Source: Lyophyllum atratum
Taxonomy: Eukaryota; Basidiomycota; Agaricomycetes; Agaricales; Lyophyllaceae
Length of the DNA: 64,000 nt
Direction of reading: 5' to 3'
NCBI GenBank assembly: GCA_014905825.1
Contig: JACGCN010000006.1
Location: forward strand, 1,984,001 to 2,048,000
Of the stretch, positions 33,847 to 45,820 are shown one piece after another. A model generated the notes under the pieces. That model searched no databases and was not told the origin of the DNA. It worked only from the letters and a program-made list of their open reading frames with translations. Position 1 is the first letter of the stretch. Each line of letters starts with the position of its first letter. The position numbers and the translations under genes are program-made.

Positions 33847-36800
33847 TTATTGGAAGTACAAATTCATGACATCAGACTGGGCGAACGCGACGTTACAGGC
33901 TGGACATTTTCGTTGACGAGTAGAGATGCGCGCGTCCACGCATGGTCTGCAGAAAGCTGGAGAACATAAACACGAGGAATTGAGGGTAAGTTGACCAAGA
34001 GGAACACTCACTGTGCATGCATTTCGTGATGACAGTCTTCCGGAAGTTCACGCGACATGTGGAACACTTGAGAAGACTCTGTATAAAGGTATAATTAGTT
34101 GTTGAATTGTTAATCAGATTGAGACCGTACCATAAGCTCCGTGTTACTATCACTCTGATTTACTGACGCTTCTCGATGCTTGATCTCCAGGTCTTTCTTC
34201 GATCGAAGGAGCCCATCCTCAAGCTTCCGCAATTCCGCTTTCTTGATAGCGTTCGCCTTCTCATTTTCGTGGAAAGCCCCGCGCACCTGAATATCGGTCA
34301 AGGGTTTGATCAATGATATCAGGACATTACTCACCTCATTTATTTTGTGCTTCTCTGCCTCTAAGCGGACTGTCCATTGGCTAGCGTCGTGAGCCAAAAA
34401 ATCTGCTCTATCCTTATGGAAGTGGCAAGCGTTCTTAACAGTTGAGAGTTCTTTCTCTAGTGCTCCCTACCCAAAACGGTGAGCGAATAGAAGGGTGGTT
34501 ACAACCAAATTTGACTTACCAGTTGGGCGGCGAGATTCTTTTCGGTATCCACTAACCGCTCGACAACCTTGGTCTGCTTTTCGACCTCTCTTCGAAGCTT
34601 TCCGCACTCGAGTTCCATAGCATCCTTGTCGCGCATTGCGGCAAAGAACTTGTTGTCCGATTTCGCTTTCTAGTGGCATATTAAGTGAAAAAGTCGATAT
34701 CTACAAGACCATCGGACTCACTTCACTTGATGTTTTCTTCATTTGGGTCTCTAACGCGCTTAAGTCGAATACTTTATCCTTAACCTGTCGGTCAAGAGAC
34801 TCCCAGGCAGCAGATAACTTGTCCAGTTCGGCGTAAAGACATGTCTCTGCCTAAAACCGAAGGTCAATGTGAGTAAAAGATATTTGAATGGCGTGGAACC
34901 AACTTGGGTATGCTGAATATCCAGTAAGCGGAGCTTCTGAATCTCTTCCTCTTTCTGTCGTAATTGCTCTGACAGCGTGGAAGAATTCGACGGGAGAGAT
35001 GAAGGATCCCCGTAAACTGTCTTGTATTTTTTCAATTGAGCTTGAACTTCGACCAATTTCTGTAGGGCATCGGCCTCAGCCTTCATATGTTCTGCTACAT
35101 CGGGATGGTCGTCTTGATATTTAGACCACGACTGTTCCATCGCAGCAGCTCGGTTTTCTGCCGCACTAACAAGAATACTGGATTAGAGTCGAGCGGATAC
35201 GCAAACTGTGGTTACTCACGCCGCTCGGTCTTTAAGTGACTCGAAGTAGGCAGCCTCCTCGGTGTTGCCACCCAAGAAGAACGTCATGAGCTCCTCGTGA
35301 CCAGCGTGGGCGGCAAGCTGAGCTTTACATCGACTAACTTCGGAATCCAACGCAGCAATTCGTTCCTGCACAATTGGTGAATACGGAAACGAGGTTCTCG
35401 AGAAAGGGCACTTACAGAACGAGAATCTGCCAGGCTTCTAAGCTCTCGCAACGAGGCAACTTTGACAACATCCTGCGCCTTCCTTTCATTGAGCTCCGCG
35501 CCTTGTTGCTCCCGTTGTTCCCGCAGGCGCGAGTTCTCGGAATCGCGCTTGGCCAACATGGTCTTGAGTTCCTGGTTAGCTTGATTTGCTGCATTCTGAA
35601 AATCTTGTTAGCCGTGGGCTTTAATGCATCCGATACGGACATACGATAACCCCATCTTCCCACTCTTTGCGTGATCCTCGAAGACTGTTAAGCTCTTCTA
35701 GGAGTTGAGAAACCTGTAAGCGGTTCTCGTTTGAGGCGGCTTGTAAAAAGCCCGCATGTTCGACTGAGAAGCTTGTAATGGGGGTTTTCAACGATTTTCT
35801 CATGCGATATGAGCTTTAGCTATTTGTAAACATAGTCAGTGCAATATCCAAGGAAGGACGAATATGACGCACCTCGTTTTCCAAGAGCGTCTTCTCATCC
35901 CTAACCACGGCAACCTCACGTTCAAGCTCCATGATCCTTGTTTCTCGAGTTGCGAGTTGCTGCCTGAAGATATCCAATTCGGTTGGATCACAAATACCAT
36001 TGGCCTGGGCAGGGGACTTGGAACCCTGCAGACAGATTAGATAGACAAAATATTAGGATGACCTGAACTCCCACCAATTAACCGAACCACTCACTTCAGG
36101 AGAGGACGGCTTTCGCTGTGATTCCTCTATCACCTCTTCCATAGGCTCTTGCTTCTTCTCCACTGTATGGGTCTGGATAGCTAATACCGTCTTGCTGCGT
36201 AAACGATCGAAGCGACCCTCGGCTGCAAGGAGAGCTGTGTGGTATTCGTCTTTCTGCTGTTCAGAGTCCCGAAGTTTGGCACAGATCACGCCAATCTGTG
36301 ATTGTAAAGAAATACACTGTATGGTGTCAGACGAGATTAGGCTAAGAGATGACATTTACGCACCTCGGTGGTTGCTTTCTGGCACTCCGTCAATGCGCTT
36401 CCATTATACAGGTGAGTCTGCGGGTCCCCACCTGCTTTGGCGAGTTTCGTGACAAGGGTTTGCGTTGCATTCATGTTTTCTTCTAGTGTTTTCGCGAAGT
36501 CCGGTTGGTCGTGTTCTCGAATGTGCACAGTTGAAATCAAACATTTCTGCGAAACTGCCTCAGACGCTACCTTGTTGAAAGTTATAACAAGAACTTACCA
36601 TCTGCGACTTCAGGCAAATCCTCTGTATTCACCAGAAGACGTATAGTCTTTACTAGCTAATGAGTGAACGGTGTGAGAGATGCCAAGGAGGATGGCATAC
36701 CTGACATACCTGGTTCCAACACTGCAGCCATGGCAGCCAAGCCTGCCTCACAGGTTTGCTTTCTTCTTTCGAGTTCAGCAACACGAGATTGACTGCGGTC

Positions 36801-37050
36801 GTGTTCCCGAGCATAATGCCTCATCCTTCGAAAGATAGCCTCTTTGCGGAACAACTGGAGTTTCGGGTTAGAATGGATACCGCAAGAACAAGTTGACGCA
36901 TTTTACCTCAAGACTGTCTGCTTCGGTTGGTTCTTCCTGTTCCTCGACCAGACCGTTGACGAGAGGGCTGCCATTAGGGCCAGTCAGCACCCTCTTCTTC
37001 GTCGCAGCAGTATCTTCATCTTCAGCGAACGGCCGCTTCCTGGACGCCAT
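33847..37050 (-). CDS. BRE1: E3 ubiquitin-protein ligase Bre1 (histone H2B)
   Basis: RING E3 that with Rad6 monoubiquitinates histone H2B during transcription. ATG 37050 begins MASRKRPFAEDEDTAATKKR. A long series of coiled coils follows (RRMRHYAREHDRSQSRVAELERRKQ; KLRRLLDIQHTQ region; KLRREVEKQTKVVERLVDTEKNLAAQL). Bre1-typical segments include TKLISHEKIVENPHYK-like sequence and HAGFLQAASNENRLQVSQLLEEL. The C-terminal RING reads LKCSTCRVNFRKTVITKCMHTFCRPCVDARISTRQRKCPACNVAF and ends SDVMNLYF-Q at TAA 33847-33849. An intron splits the RING inside MHTFC. About 14 exons. One frame jump near 35765 (an extra base between HYKLL and VEHAG) looks like a sequence error. Tandem upstream of DAL2-DAL3 on the same strand. 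Confidence 0.93.
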
Positions 37051-37227
37051 AAACTTGGACAGTGGAAAGAAAATGACAACCGTGACTTGTCGATTGGTCA
37101 AGTGCGGTTGTTTGCAACTCCGCGGATTACCAATGTGTTTGTTGTTGTGTAACCACAAGCCATGTTCCTCTTGTATGTAAGTATCACTGTCCACTCTATA
37201 TTCACAGTAAGCCTTGTCTCAAGGTCC

Positions 37228-39419
37228 TCACGCCTTGGGCAACCTAAGCTTCACTATCTCTGCCTCACCCAGCTCCAAAATTTCGCAATCAGCAGCACTC
37301 CCATTCCCAATCTGCGTTTCCACGCAAGTGAAGTCGATGGCCTATTTCACGGGTCAGCAAATGATACATAACACGAAATAAGGAACACGCCTTTTCCAGC
37401 ACGGTCATAGGTTGGTCTTCATTTGAAAGAATATCGTCAGAACTGTATACCAACTGCAAGGAACCACTCACGCCATATCGCGGTGTCATAAACGACGCCT
37501 TGCCCTACATGGGCAATGAACGCCCTCAGTGTCTTGAGATCGGGACGATCATCTGCACCATTTTGTGCAACGACGACAAGATATTTCAGGCCTGGATCCT
37601 TCAGCCCTTCACCTGAGCCTTGTCCCATCGGAATGAACGCTTGGTTCGTGAAAGGGTGACGCTCCAGCACCTTCAATTCTAACAATCCCTCCGCCGTTAC
37701 GTCCTGACAGGGTTGGCACCGATAAACCGATATCCCAGCTGTTGCTCCAGCATCCGCAGGATAAGAAGCCTCAAGCTGCGAAAGCTTGTGGAATTTTTTT
37801 GCAGACCCCGCGTTTGCAGGGGTTATTTTCGTCCCTTTTGGAGCCGCCGTTGGGTCGCCATATGCCTGTATGACCTTGCCAAAAGGCGCAAATGCTTCTG
37901 GCGTTAGTGGAAGGACAGGAACCGCCTTGATCATCGTTGACGAAGGAGTGATAACTTCAGCTACTGGTGGCGTCGAAAGTCCTGAAACCGATGGCAAGAC
38001 ACCCTGGTCACTAGGTCAATAACGTCGTGCTATCTGTTTTGCGACCAAAGATCCTAATCCTTTGTAAACCACCGTCCGGGTATATTGTGAGCTTGACGTG
38101 GGTATACGCCTTTCCCTCCACATTCTCGAGCTGGAAATAATGCTGTCTATGCGGTCCAAGTTTAGTTCTAGATAAAACGGATGTCCAGTCTTGATCTCGA
38201 TCCTCGTAAGTCTTCCAATCAATCTTGGTGTCGCTGTACAATCCTTGGATTTCGCAGCTATCGGGGTAGTTCCCCTTGAAGTGCGCAGTGTCGATTTCCG
38301 CGTGTTCGAGGAAACCAGCCACACCACTGAGAAGATCTGATAAAACCCATCGCGATCGTACCAAAAGCGCAACCACTCACAGCTTGATGATGACCCAATC
38401 TTTGTGGCCCTTGACGCGACTTCGCTTAGTCTCCCACCCTCCTCCCATGTTCTTACCCCTTCCTGGAAGAATCAGATTCGCGCCGACACCAAAATGCTGA
38501 TCCGAGGTGAACTCTACGCGTCCACCAGCGAAGACAGTGAGCCAAGTCAAATAGCTCTGACACGTCCGACGGGATGACAGGAGATACATGTCCGTATACC
38601 CGGAATCGAGCCTTGATAGTGGTGAAGATGTCAAAAAGGTCGACAGTCATAGAAGTCGAGCAGACGTACGATACCGCCATCGGGATACATGTTCAACTTG
38701 ACATAGTTGATCGCAGGGGTTCCGGGACCGTGAAGAGATGTCGAGAGTTGGGTCCCATGTCGACCTTGGGTAGGATTTCGGTCCACTGCTGAGGGTGAGT
38801 AATCAATTGGGCATGCCGGCCGAATGGCACTCACTCGATCGTCGTTGACGTCGGGCTCTTCTGATGATGATCCGTGCAGCACCTCTACAGAAACCTGTGG
38901 AGCCTCGTTGCCTAACCGCCTGACTTTGAGAAAATCGGAAGTGTAGCGGAATCAGGATTATGTACCAGCTGAAATGGGACGTGTCGATATCGAACCCAGG
39001 TAAGTGTTCCAGTCGTCCCCAATTTAATAATGCACCTGCCCTCCGTGATATATATCGCGTATAATGAAAGGGTAGACAATACATACCAGTCGTATGCTGC
39101 ATTGTGTCGTCGGCTTTCCCATCCGCTGTACAATGCACCGTTTGGTCCGAATTGGACCTTTCAGACTTGGAGCTGGCTGTGATCGAGTCTATAAACCTAT
39201 GTGGGGAAGCATACTGGGAAGACATACGTCTGTTAAAAGTAAATGGAAAGCCTCCGCGAAAAAATCATCTGAAACCGATACAATCTGACCACCTATAGCT
39301 TCACTGGAAAGCTCTAGATATGTTCAGCTCTCTTCCGATCAAGATGTTCAGATATAATCACCGATGGCGGTAGAAAATGTCTCTGCGAATTTATCCAAGG
39401 GGATCTGCTGGTAAGCCAT
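37228..39419 (-). CDS. Allantoicase plus ureidoglycolate lyase, probable fusion (DAL2-DAL3)
   Basis: Consecutive enzymes of allantoin breakdown: allantoicase makes ureidoglycolate and urea, and the lyase makes glyoxylate and urea. ATG 39419 starts [19 protein letters not shown]. Allantoicase repeats follow: [55 protein letters not shown], then [46 protein letters not shown] and [24 protein letters not shown] at 38011-38013 comes only 77 bp before [21 protein letters not shown], the lyase start (37934). The lyase ends VKLRLPKA at 37228. Removing one base at the TAG joins both in frame ([14 protein letters not shown]). Allantoicase needs about five other single-base corrections (near 38536, 38715, 38968, 39001, 39156). 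One lyase intron (37342-37390) has a GC donor. If not fused, these are two tandem genes. Confidence 0.8.
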
Positions 39420-40241
39420 GAGACGATAAGAGCGGGCACGATAGATTAAAACAAGGGTTATATAAAGCATACCGGGCCGGTCTTCCACTGCCTGGTGTAT
39501 GGTGATAATGGTGGTTGGCTTCTTTCAAGTTCTTTCACGACTTGCATTACTCCGACCCTTCACCCACGCCGCAGGCCTCAGGCCTCAGGGTCGGCCTTGT
39601 GGATATTCAAACATTTGACATGTGCACATAATGAATTGCCCAGTAAATTGCTTTACCTCGACAGGTAAAGATCTGGGCAGGTGGAAAAGGTCCGGCCGTG
39701 TTGAATTAGGGGTGCTGTTAATCGCCGTTGGCAGTGTCTGATAGTTCCGGAGTCTGAGTTTTGAGAGGATGAGATTTGAGAGAAACGAGCCACACCCTCG
39801 TAATCTTCTCGAAATTCTCATCTATCCTTCATCCTCCTTAGAATTACAGTTTACATATCAAAGATCGCATCTTAGGGGTTGTGTAGGACATTATAGACAC
39901 CGAGAGATAGGCGAGGGCGAGCAAAGACGGTGTAATCCTTGTGAGTTCTCGTAGTAGGCGAACTGAACTCCGGACTAAGAAATGAGCGCCCCTATTATCA
40001 AATTCACGGAGCGGGATGAAGATGACGCCGGCCTGCTTCTACTCATGGCGATTGATAATACCATGCTGATATTATAGTATGTGGCAGCTTAGAACCCTAG
40101 GAATAATCAGTGATCCAGCCAGACGAATGATGATCATGGCCTGAGCAAGCGCGAAGCAAGATCACACTAGGGTATAGGAACACAAGCCCATGCTATTGAA
40201 TGTGTATTGCATCGTGATTGGTTCATAAAACTAGCCCATAA
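39420..40241. other. Intergenic region, no gene seen
   Basis: Promoter of the allantoicase gene on one side and 3' flank of the F-box gene on the other. It holds a short direct repeat (two copies of AGGCCTC near 39574-39588) and a 31-codon ATG frame at 39982, neither with further support. GATA-type sites expected for nitrogen-regulated purine genes cannot be told from chance at this density. Confidence 0.4.
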
Positions 40242-41696
40242 CTAACGTATCTCCAGTTCCAGCCCCTCCTGCTTGAGTTGTTGAATTTTGCGAAGATCTT
40301 TCTCTGTGATTGCGAGAGACCCAGGACACAGAAGGTGCGCAATTCTCAAGCGAACAGCCCCGCTTTCGGTAAACCGCCTCCACCTCGACTCGACCATATC
40401 CAAGAGCGCGGCCGCATCGACGCCTGGCATATATCCCCGAACCTCGAGGGTTTCAAGCGTAGGAAGGATGCATGGTATGTGCTTGCTGCCTCTGAGCATT
40501 TCTATAACACCCATCGTAAAACACGGTGTGGACACCCAGTCTAGTTCGTCCTCGACGTTGAGCTCGATGAGGTCCTGCAGGGCAGGATGCCGGAAGAAAA
40601 CAGCGAACTCGGAATCCCAAGTCCAGGGACTACGGATGTGGACGACCCGCAAGCGGGCGCTAGACCTCTTAAGATGTTCTTCAAGCTGAGTATGAGGCCA
40701 AAAGTCCACCTCGGTACCCTTCCCGCTGATGGTAAGATTTTCGAGTGCAGGGAGAACAGTAGTATCCAGGAACATGGCGAGCGCTTCGGACTCGATGTCC
40801 AATTTCAGCACGCGAAGGGTATTATGTGTAATCTGCACGGGCGGCTTTACAGAATACGACTGCCCATCGATCCCGAGTGCACAATGCTCCAAACTATGGC
40901 ACTCACTAAGCACGCTCAAGGCTTCGTGAAGAGATGGCACGAAGTCGACGGAGATGTACTTGAGCTGATTCCACAGAATCATGCAAGTTTCAGGATCCGA
41001 CCAGAAATCTAGGGGAGGGAGGGATGAAACGGCAAGTGTCGAAAGTCGAGGGACGTCATTCTCTAATATCTGCAAATCGTCTACCTCGGTTGTTACGCTG
41101 TCTTTGTATGTTCTCATGTAAAATTGTTCCAAGAGTGGCGCACGGCCATTGGAGGATCCCAGTAGCCCTTGGGGCCGCGGACCCGCGAGGTCGAATTGAA
41201 TACGTTGCCATCGATAAACATGCGCCTTGAATAAATCGAGCACCATTGTAACTGTCTGTAGATTTTTGTATGACTCGTTTGCTTGGGACAGGGTGATGGA
41301 GATGGGCAAAGACCCTGATCTTGAGAGCCATAAAGACACCAGTTCGAGGTGGGGAAACGCTGCACCGCAAGAAACGACGACATCGAGTGAGCACCAGAGA
41401 TGGGGCATCGAGATCGCAAGCTTCCTCCATGAACTACAGACGCAGCAGAGGAGCAAAGGCGCTATCCCATCCTTGCATCGCTTCGTATAATTGATGGGGT
41501 AGGTATCGATGGGTTTGAATTGAGGTAGACATTGTAAAAATATTTGTTCCCAAATATCAATTGGTAGGAATGATAGCGGGGAGAACGTTAGGCCATGTTC
41601 GTTGACTCTTCGAGTCCCGCGGTAATGACTGTCGCGTCGTGCAATTGGAGTTTGGATATTTTTGTCGACCCGCGGGTTCAGAACATTGTCCACCAT
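40242..41696 (-). CDS. F-box domain protein
   Basis: Probable SCF ubiquitin-ligase substrate adaptor of the large agaricomycete F-box expansion. One open exon runs from ATG 41696 (MVDNVLNPRVDKN) to 40242, about 485 residues. The F-box-like region is LSFLPIDIWEQIFLQCLP, with the conserved VCSSWRKLAISMPHLWCSL following a short spacer. The rest is a leucine-rich, LRR-like array (LEQFYMRTYKD; LSTLAVSSLPPLDF; LRVLKLDIESEALAMFLDTTVLPALENLTISG; LIELNVEDELDW; LETLEVRGYMPG), ending LKQEGLELEIR. These proteins often have an N-terminal coiled coil in a preceding exon. The frame stays open upstream of 41696, so a 5' exon is possible. Substrate unknown. Confidence 0.8.
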   Translation of the reverse strand: MVDNVLNPRVDKNIQTPIARRDSHYRGTRRVNEHGLTFSPLSFLPIDIWEQIFLQCLPQFKPIDTYPINYTKRCKDGIAPLLLCCVCSSWRKLAISMPHLWCSLDVVVSCGAAFPHLELVSLWLSRSGSLPISITLSQANESYKNLQTVTMVLDLFKAHVYRWQRIQFDLAGPRPQGLLGSSNGRAPLLEQFYMRTYKDSVTTEVDDLQILENDVPRLSTLAVSSLPPLDFWSDPETCMILWNQLKYISVDFVPSLHEALSVLSECHSLEHCALGIDGQSYSVKPPVQITHNTLRVLKLDIESEALAMFLDTTVLPALENLTISGKGTEVDFWPHTQLEEHLKRSSARLRVVHIRSPWTWDSEFAVFFRHPALQDLIELNVEDELDWVSTPCFTMGVIEMLRGSKHIPCILPTLETLEVRGYMPGVDAAALLDMVESRWRRFTESGAVRLRIAHLLCPGSLAITEKDLRKIQQLKQEGLELEIR

Positions 41697-42236
41697 CAAC
41701 GGCCCTGCCGAGAGATTTTGCCGTGACGGATTATGGTTCTGGAGGTAGGCTCAGCCCACGCGATCGTAGTCTGCGAGATGAATCTGTGAAATTTTTAGAG
41801 ACGCGTGAGCCCTATGTACGGCGGTGGAGGAGGGATGTACTCGCCTTCTTGAAGTAGAACGAATGATAGGGGATACTATACGGGCGGCGTGAGGTAATGT
41901 GGGAATGCTACAACATCGTCAATAAATAATTGTTGTATGAGACAATGTCTCTCCGCTCAGATAGTCTCTCCTTCCAGACAGCACCGCGGCGAGACGCGAC
42001 ACCATATCTGAAACTTGTAGATGAATGACGTTGTGCCCACTATGTGCATCCGGAATGATTGGGGTGATAGACATCCTATCGGGTTGATGCGTCGGAAGGT
42101 GATACAATCGGAAGTGCGGTAATACATCCGTGCGGAATAATGATTGGTGACGACAGATCGTCACGAGCACCTTCGCAAATTTCGCATCAGCAGGTGGAGG
42201 ACTCGTGAATTGTTGTATTTCTAAGGATTCACGCCG
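41697..42236. other. Spacer between F-box gene and MTQ1
   Basis: 540 bp between two minus-strand genes: 5' flank (and possibly a missed 5' exon) of the F-box gene and 3' flank of MTQ1. No motif or repeat recognised. Confidence 0.4.
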
Positions 42237-43140
42237 TCACAAGTGTGCGAGAACTGTCCGTTGTTTACCCCATGGGTCTGACCAAATCTCTGTATCACGC
42301 ATGTGAGCGTGGAGGCGCATGATGCGTTCGACGTCTTGTGCTTGTCCGTGGCCTACCTCGAGCGCTACGACGGCACCGGGACGAAGGAAATCGCGCCGGC
42401 GGACCAAGCGTGCGATGGCGTGGTAAAAGTCAAGACCGGTCGGGCCGCCGAGAAGAGCCTTCCGATCTTCGTAAGCAGTTACGGAGCGCGGCAACTGGAG
42501 GTACTCATCCCAAGGTATGTAAGGGGGATTAGATGTAATGATGTCGTATGGGGGATTGATCTCGGCGTCATCCGAAAAGGAAGGAGCGACAAAGTCGCCA
42601 AGCGTTGCAATAAACGTATTGTATCTAGTGCTCCCTGGGGATGGAAGTGGTATGCCACACCTAACAGCATTGTCCATGGCTAGTTGTAGTGCGTGAGGTG
42701 GAAATGTCGATGCCTTGGGCGCGAAGACTGCCTGGAGGGAGAAGGTGACACAGCAAGAGGGGTATGCAGGCCGAGCCCGTGCCTAAGTCCAAGAGGGACT
42801 TGGGTGAGTTCGTCGGGGAGGCTGAGATGCGACCTGCGAGCTTGATGACCCAATCTTCAGTTTCAGGACGTGGGATGAGAACAGGGGCACGGGTGAGGAG
42901 ATTGAGCGGGCCAAAAGGTTGAGAACCTGGTTGAGACGGACAGATGAAGATTCGGACAACAAGGGCGAAGTAGGGGTACTTGCCCAGAATGTATTGAAGC
43001 GGCTCTCCACGGGACCTGCGCGTGACCATTTCGGCGAGCTGAACAGCGTGCTTGGCCTGCTGCTGCATCCATTTGAGCTCGAGTCTTGCCTGGACGGGGC
43101 CGAGGCTCTCAGCGAGGACGGAGAGCAGCTTGGAGGCCAT
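42237..43140 (-). CDS. MTQ1: HemK/Mtq1-type protein glutamine N5-methyltransferase (mitochondrial release factor)
   Basis: SAM-dependent enzyme that methylates the GGQ glutamine of a peptide release factor. The mitochondrial type is inferred from the sequence pattern. ATG 43140 starts MASKLLSVLAESLGPVQARLELKWM. HemK features in order: RRSRGEPLQYILG, SQPFGPLNLLTRAPVLIPRPETEDW, SAM motif I LLDLGTGSACIPLLL, the catalytic NPPY (DIITSNPPYIPWDEY), then LGGPTGLDFYHAIARL and VVALEVGHGQA, ending TVLAHL at 42237. The intron between YILG and SQPFG (42927-42983) uses a GC donor (GCAAGT). One extra base near 42699 separates the motif I exon frame from PHALQLAMDNAVR. Divergent from the ERT1-like gene across 195 bp. 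Confidence 0.88.
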
Positions 43141-43335
43141 GGCTGGTGTGCTCGGAGTCGTTGCAGAGATCGGCGGGCGTCGCTGGTTCTGCCGGCGGTG
43201 ATGGCCGACAGCCAAATTTGGCAACTAAGGCCGGGTAAACTAACTAATGTGATAAACCAATAAAAATCAGAGATTAAATCAGGTGGCAGCCCTTACTCTG
43301 CACATCACCGACGAGCTCGTTGCCTGCTCGCTGCT

Positions 43336-45381
43336 ATGTCTGCTGTCTACGCTCCCCTCCCCCCTATCACCTCCGCCTTCGTTAACCCAGCCCACATGAA
43401 TGCCGCCGCTGGTCCCTCTTCCAACGTCACCAAGAAAAAGCCCGCGTCATGTCCCAAGCGTAAGCGCACCGACACCCCAGACGACTCGGGCACAGAATCC
43501 GCTGCCCAGCCACGGAAGGCCAGAGACGGCCCCAAGAAAAAGAAAGCTAACCGCGCCTGCTTTCATTGCCAGAAGGCCCATCCTCACCTGTGACGATTGT
43601 ACGTGTCGTACCTTGTTTTTTGCTTGCTTGTCAAAATTCATTACCTATCAGCCCGACCGTGTCAGCGCTGCACCAAACGCGGCATTGCCAGCAGTTGTAC
43701 CGAAGGACATCGCAAAAAGGCAAAATACCTACTTGACGAGGACGAGCTCGGTACGTAACTGCAGCTGTTGCTCTGACGCTGAGCTGATCACGTGCGCCAC
43801 AGAACAACTGAAGCGTAGTAAATCATCTGCTCCAGAAAGCAGTCAAGAGCCTTCCACCGCAATCACACCATGTGCGTCACCCTATCTTCTACTGTAATCA
43901 CAATGACCAACTTGTTTATTGTAGCCGAACCGTTTTCGCAAAACGATGTCCTCTTGACTACCTCCTTTGATCCTGGCTTTACATTTGGTTCTGAGGCCGC
44001 AAACCTCGAGTATTCTATTCTTTCCGCCATCTTGGGAAATCCAAGCCCGGAATCTGTCGCATCGCCTCCATCGCCTGATCCTACACAAAATACGTATTCC
44101 TCCTGGCCCTCAGAAGCTATCGATTACACCACCTCGTCAAGTCTAGGAACCATATCTTCAACTTACAATCCGCCATATGGTGACTCTCAGCTACCAGCAC
44201 AGTCATCAGAAACTACTCTCACCACTTCCCCATCAAATCCTGCCCATTATCTTACATACCCATACACCGCTCAGCAGCCTCAACCACCACCGGAAGATAT
44301 CAGCGATCCAGCTGACTTTTCGCAGTATGAGGATTCGCAACCAGAACAGCCGCTACACCCTTTACAACCTCGATATCCACTTGACTCACGCCCGCGCTCT
44401 CCACCAGCCACCGTTTTTCTGCATAACCCCGACATCTCCGCGGACAGTCTAGGGAATGATGTTGCAGACAGTCCGACAGAGGAGGCAAACGGCAGCGGCT
44501 CCCAGCTGCAGAGCATTCACGATCGTGTGACGAAACCATATGATTATACAGAGGGCTATCATTTCCTCATGAAACACCTGCCCAGTCGGTACGTGTGTTG
44601 AGCATGTGTCATGTGCGAAAATGAGTGCCCCATGGGACTCAGGCTCTGATCTTTTGCTTGTTTTCATCTCATGGCCCCCGCACTGTATCGCATGCATATT
44701 CCTTCCCATGCCTTACACGCTATGCCCCATGTAAAGATTTGAGAAGAACGATATCCTGCGTATCGTGCGTGCGCTGGCCATTTTTAGGCCGTCGCTTATC
44801 GCCCTTCAAATGCCTCTGTCACTCGACGACGAGGTTTTCGTCGAAAAATGCTTTCAGCGATCCCTACTGGTATGTTTGCACGTATCTTGAACCCCGACCG
44901 ACCGCCTTGACTTATGTTGACATTCAAGGAACTTGAGAAGTTGATGTCATTTAGCGGCACTCCGACTGTCGTTTGGCGGCGCACTGGAGAGATTTGCCTT
45001 GTAGCTCCCGAATTCTGTATGTTGACAGAATGGCCTATGGAGGACCTCATGGGTGGTAAAAAGTATATCTATGAGGTAATAAAAATCACCAAATTACCAT
45101 TCATGTCTGACCTTTGTGATGTATAGTTGTTCGAAAACCAGTCCGTAGTCGAGTATTGGGAAAACTTTGCTGCACACGCGTTCGAAAACACAACGCAATC
45201 AGTGTATTCCCATTGTGTGCTGTTGAAACCAACAGGAGCGCCAGTACCCGCTACCTTCTGCTTCTCGATACGAAGGGACCTGTTTGATCTCCCCAGTATC
45301 GTCATTGGTACGTCCGTGCTCTTCCCTTCGTTCTTGCTGCTCATGGGGTTGCGTGTAGGACAATGGCTTCCTCTGCTATAA
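43336..45381 (+). CDS. Ert1/AcuK-like Zn2Cys6 transcription factor with PAS domain
   Basis: Probable regulator of gluconeogenesis and non-fermentable carbon use, by family. ATG 43336 ([15 protein letters not shown]) precedes a basic region and the zinc cluster [13 protein letters not shown] ... [32 protein letters not shown], which carries all six cysteines. An intron interrupts inside the cluster. One extra C near 43583 puts LTCDD out of frame with CFHCQKAH and is probably an error. The middle is disordered and Pro/Gln-rich. The C-terminal third matches the PAS-bearing region of Ert1/Rds2 proteins ([74 protein letters not shown]), ending GQWLPLL. About seven introns, all GT-AG. Confidence 0.88.
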
Positions 45382-45820
45382 CATAGATCACTATCTTTAT
45401 TTATGATATCTATTGGCGCAGCTACTCTATCCGCCCCGCGGCACCAGTTCTCTAGCGGCGCCACCCATTTATACACATACTCTCGCCCTGCCGCTCTCTG
45501 TCGACCCGATTTTCGCTCTCTTGCTTTACCTTGCTTCACACCTAATACCAGGATGTACAAATTGTACGTGTTCCATGAAAAGCGCTTCCGTCCCTCGACA
45601 TCCTCCTGTATGGCTACATACACCACCTACTGCCTAAAGGCGCGAACTGTCCTTATTCACTTATACTTGTTTGTTCAAGACTAAGTAGATGAATAAAAAA
45701 ACCTGTAACCAATTATAAACTACGAATGAATCTAATACAGTCGGAACGAAAGTATGAGGCGCATGTACTAGATCGAAGAATCACATCCACCGCTTCCCAA
45801 GCATATCTTCGTCCACCACT
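45382..45820. other. Convergent 3' intergenic region
   Basis: 3' flanks of the ERT1-like gene and PRA1. Short open frames only; no motif, repeat or RNA gene seen. Confidence 0.45.

Noticed and set aside
39982..40077. 31-codon ATG frame upstream of the F-box gene 3' end
   Set aside because: Too short, no motif; could not be linked to further exons.
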